64,000 nucleotides of DNA. Source: Streptococcus thermophilus (GTDB lineage: Bacteria; Actinomycetota; Actinomycetes; Mycobacteriales; Mycobacteriaceae). The stretch spans positions 930,001 to 994,000 of the forward strand of contig UYIL01000003.1 of NCBI GenBank assembly GCA_900618065.1, in the 5' to 3' direction. Below, piece after piece: positions 62,726 to 64,000 of this stretch. The notes under the pieces are model-generated. The model was not told the origin of the DNA, ran no database searches, and saw only the letters and a list, made by a program, of their open reading frames with translations. Every line of letters starts with the position of its first letter. The stretch's first letter is position 1. Position numbers and translations under genes: made by a program.

Positions 62726-64000
62726 CTAGTCGGCGACGAGCGGCTCCATGGTGAGCTCCGGGTGCTCCTTCTCCACGAACGCGAGCTTCCACTTGTCGCC
62801 GAACAGCGCGATGAGCTCACCGTCGGTGCGGGTGAAAATCTCTACGCCGCGCTGACGACCCAGCTCGGGCGCTGACTCCGCGTCGGTGCGCCGCGCCACC
62901 GAGTAGGGGATCGGCTCGGTCACTGTCTCGACGTTGTACTCGTTTTCCATGCGGGCCTGCATGACCTCGAACTGCATGGGGCCGACGGCGGCCATGACGG
63001 GGGAGGCGTCGCCGCGGGCGTCGTTACGCAGAATCTGCACCACACCCTCGGCGTCGAGCTGCTCCAGCGCCTTGCGGAACTGCTTGTACTTGCCCAGCGA
63101 TTTCGCGCGCAGCGTGCGGAAGTGCTCGGGAGCGAACTGGGGCATCGGCGGGAACTGGACTTTGCGGCCCGTGTAGATCGTGTCGCCCGGGGCCAGCGCA
63201 CCAGCGTTGACCAGGCCGATGATGTCGCCCGGGAACGCGGTCTCCACGGTGTCGCGGGTGCGGCCGAAGACGGTGAGTGCGTATTTCGTGGAAAAGCTGC
63301 GGCCCGACTGCGCGTGCGTGACCTGCATGCCGCGGTCGAACTCGCCGGAGACCACGCGCATGAACGCGAGCGTGTCGCGGTGGTTCTTGTCCATGCCCGC
63401 CTGCACCTTGAACACGACGCCGGAAAAATCGTCGCCGACCGAACGCGACTCGTCCATCGCGCTTGTCGACGCCTCCACCGCCGCCGGATCCGACTCACGG
63501 CCCTCCGGAGCGGGCGCAATGGCGCACAGCGTGTCCAGAATCTGGTGCACGCCGAAGTTGAGCATGGCGGAGGCGAAGATGAGCGGCGAGGTCACGCACT
63601 GCTCGAACAGGTCCTGGTTGTGGACGGCACCGTCGGCGGCGAGCAGCTCGGCTTCCTCAACGGCGGTCTCCCACACCTCGCCCTCTTTCGTGGCAGCTTC
63701 GTCCGGGGTGAAGTGCTCTTCCGGGGCAATGGTGGAACCACCGGCGGTGCGGGTGAAGTGAATGTACTCGTCGGCTTCACCGTCGTCGTTGACGTGCGCG
63801 AGGCCGCGGAAGTCGCCGGCCTCACCGACGGGCCAGTAGAGGGGAGTGGGTTGGAGGTCGATTTCGGTGACGATCTCGTCGACAAGCTCCAGCGGCTCGC
63901 GGCCCACGCGGTCCCACTTGTTGATCACCGTGACAATCGGCAACCCGCGGGCTTTGCAGACGCGGAAGAGCTTAAGGGTTTGAGGCTCGAGGCCCTTCGC
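62726..64000 (-). CDS. prfC: Peptide chain release factor 3 (5'-truncated by the window)
   Basis: The frame stays open beyond the window edge; 424 codons are visible, reading AKGLEPQTLKLFRVCKARG and then VTVINKWDR (G4 motif NKxD variant) at the start. RF3 recycles RF1/RF2 after termination. The C-terminal domain III contains VMQARMENEYNVETVTEPIPYSVARR and QFEVM. In the domain II region there are GQSRSFST-type blocks (HAQSGRSFSTKYA) and TFGRTRDTVETAFPGDIIGLV, typical of RF3 rather than EF-G. The N-terminal P-loop lies outside the window. Confidence 0.92.
   Translation of the reverse strand, partial: AKGLEPQTLKLFRVCKARGLPIVTVINKWDRVGREPLELVDEIVTEIDLQPTPLYWPVGEAGDFRGLAHVNDDGEADEYIHFTRTAGGSTIAPEEHFTPDEAATKEGEVWETAVEEAELLAADGAVHNQDLFEQCVTSPLIFASAMLNFGVHQILDTLCAIAPAPEGRESDPAAVEASTSAMDESRSVGDDFSGVVFKVQAGMDKNHRDTLAFMRVVSGEFDRGMQVTHAQSGRSFSTKYALTVFGRTRDTVETAFPGDIIGLVNAGALAPGDTIYTGRKVQFPPMPQFAPEHFRTLRAKSLGKYKQFRKALEQLDAEGVVQILRNDARGDASPVMAAVGPMQFEVMQARMENEYNVETVTEPIPYSVARRTDAESAPELGRQRGVEIFTRTDGELIALFGDKWKLAFVEKEHPELTMEPLVAD

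Overview
The window is 64 kb of dense, high-GC actinobacterial chromosome. Gene content and order point to the genus Corynebacterium: the run purN-purH, amtR, the small ribosomal-protein cluster, a two-component system with an HtrA protease, moaB, mscL, the 5-formyl-THF cyclo-ligase gene, galU, a MoeA-like gene, then pmt, rsmI, betP, metS, tatD, rpf2, ksgA and ispE matches, as far as I recall it, the C. glutamicum cg098x-cg104x segment. The species cannot be fixed from the sequence alone. I see no rRNA, tRNA, CRISPR array, prophage or intact insertion sequence.

Layout. 1-5.4 kb: purine synthesis (purN, purH), a small membrane protein, and two secreted beta-lactamase-fold hydrolases on either side of the nitrogen regulator gene amtR. 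5.5-9.3 kb: six zinc-free ribosomal protein genes (S18, S14, L33, L28 leftward; L31B, L32 rightward), separated by an internally deleted permease gene and a DUF418 membrane protein. 9.3-13.6 kb: an MprAB/CgtSR2-like envelope-stress system, an HtrA protease and a MoaB-like protein. 13.6-20.1 kb: mscL, a SAF-domain protein, the folate cyclo-ligase gene, galU, and the gephyrin-like division module glp / acetyltransferase / glpR. 20.1-25.4 kb: a TPP enzyme, a divergent Tag-like glycosylase, DoxX, a ZAS-like membrane protein and protein O-mannosyltransferase. 25.4-30.1 kb: rsmI, betP, metS.

30.1-45 kb: paired ~100-bp inverted-repeat elements, DUF3806, tatD, rpf2, ksgA, ispE, an ABC-F gene, a Tat-exported ceramidase, ppk2, a 3-methyladenine DNA glycosylase, a HAD phosphatase, a HIBYL-CoA hydrolase-like gene, gapB and manA. 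45-52.9 kb: a two-gene operon resembling plant and cyanobacterial SQD1-SQD2 (sulfoquinovosyl lipid synthesis), an FAD dehydrogenase, a D-serine dehydratase and an MFS transporter. 52.9-64 kb: a propeller-like protein, small envelope proteins, a BrkB/YihY protein, an SDR, tandem patatins, a DUF222/HNH (13E12-type) protein, a DASS carboxylate transporter and the 5'-truncated end of prfC.

The most interesting items are: (1) the SQD1/SQD2 pair, which predicts a sulfoquinovose glycolipid in a non-photosynthetic mycolate-type bacterium; (2) families of intergenic inverted repeats in convergent gaps, including one with two competing right arms; (3) a ceramidase whose usual nucleophilic Ser motif reads G-D-I-T-P-N; (4) a MoeA homologue with degraded catalytic motifs next to its GlpR receptor; and (5) the paralogous SxxK/SDN/KGG hydrolases bracketing amtR. 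Many genes are tightly packed, with 4-bp ATGA/GTGA overlaps, and three convergent gene pairs end in a shared CTAG.
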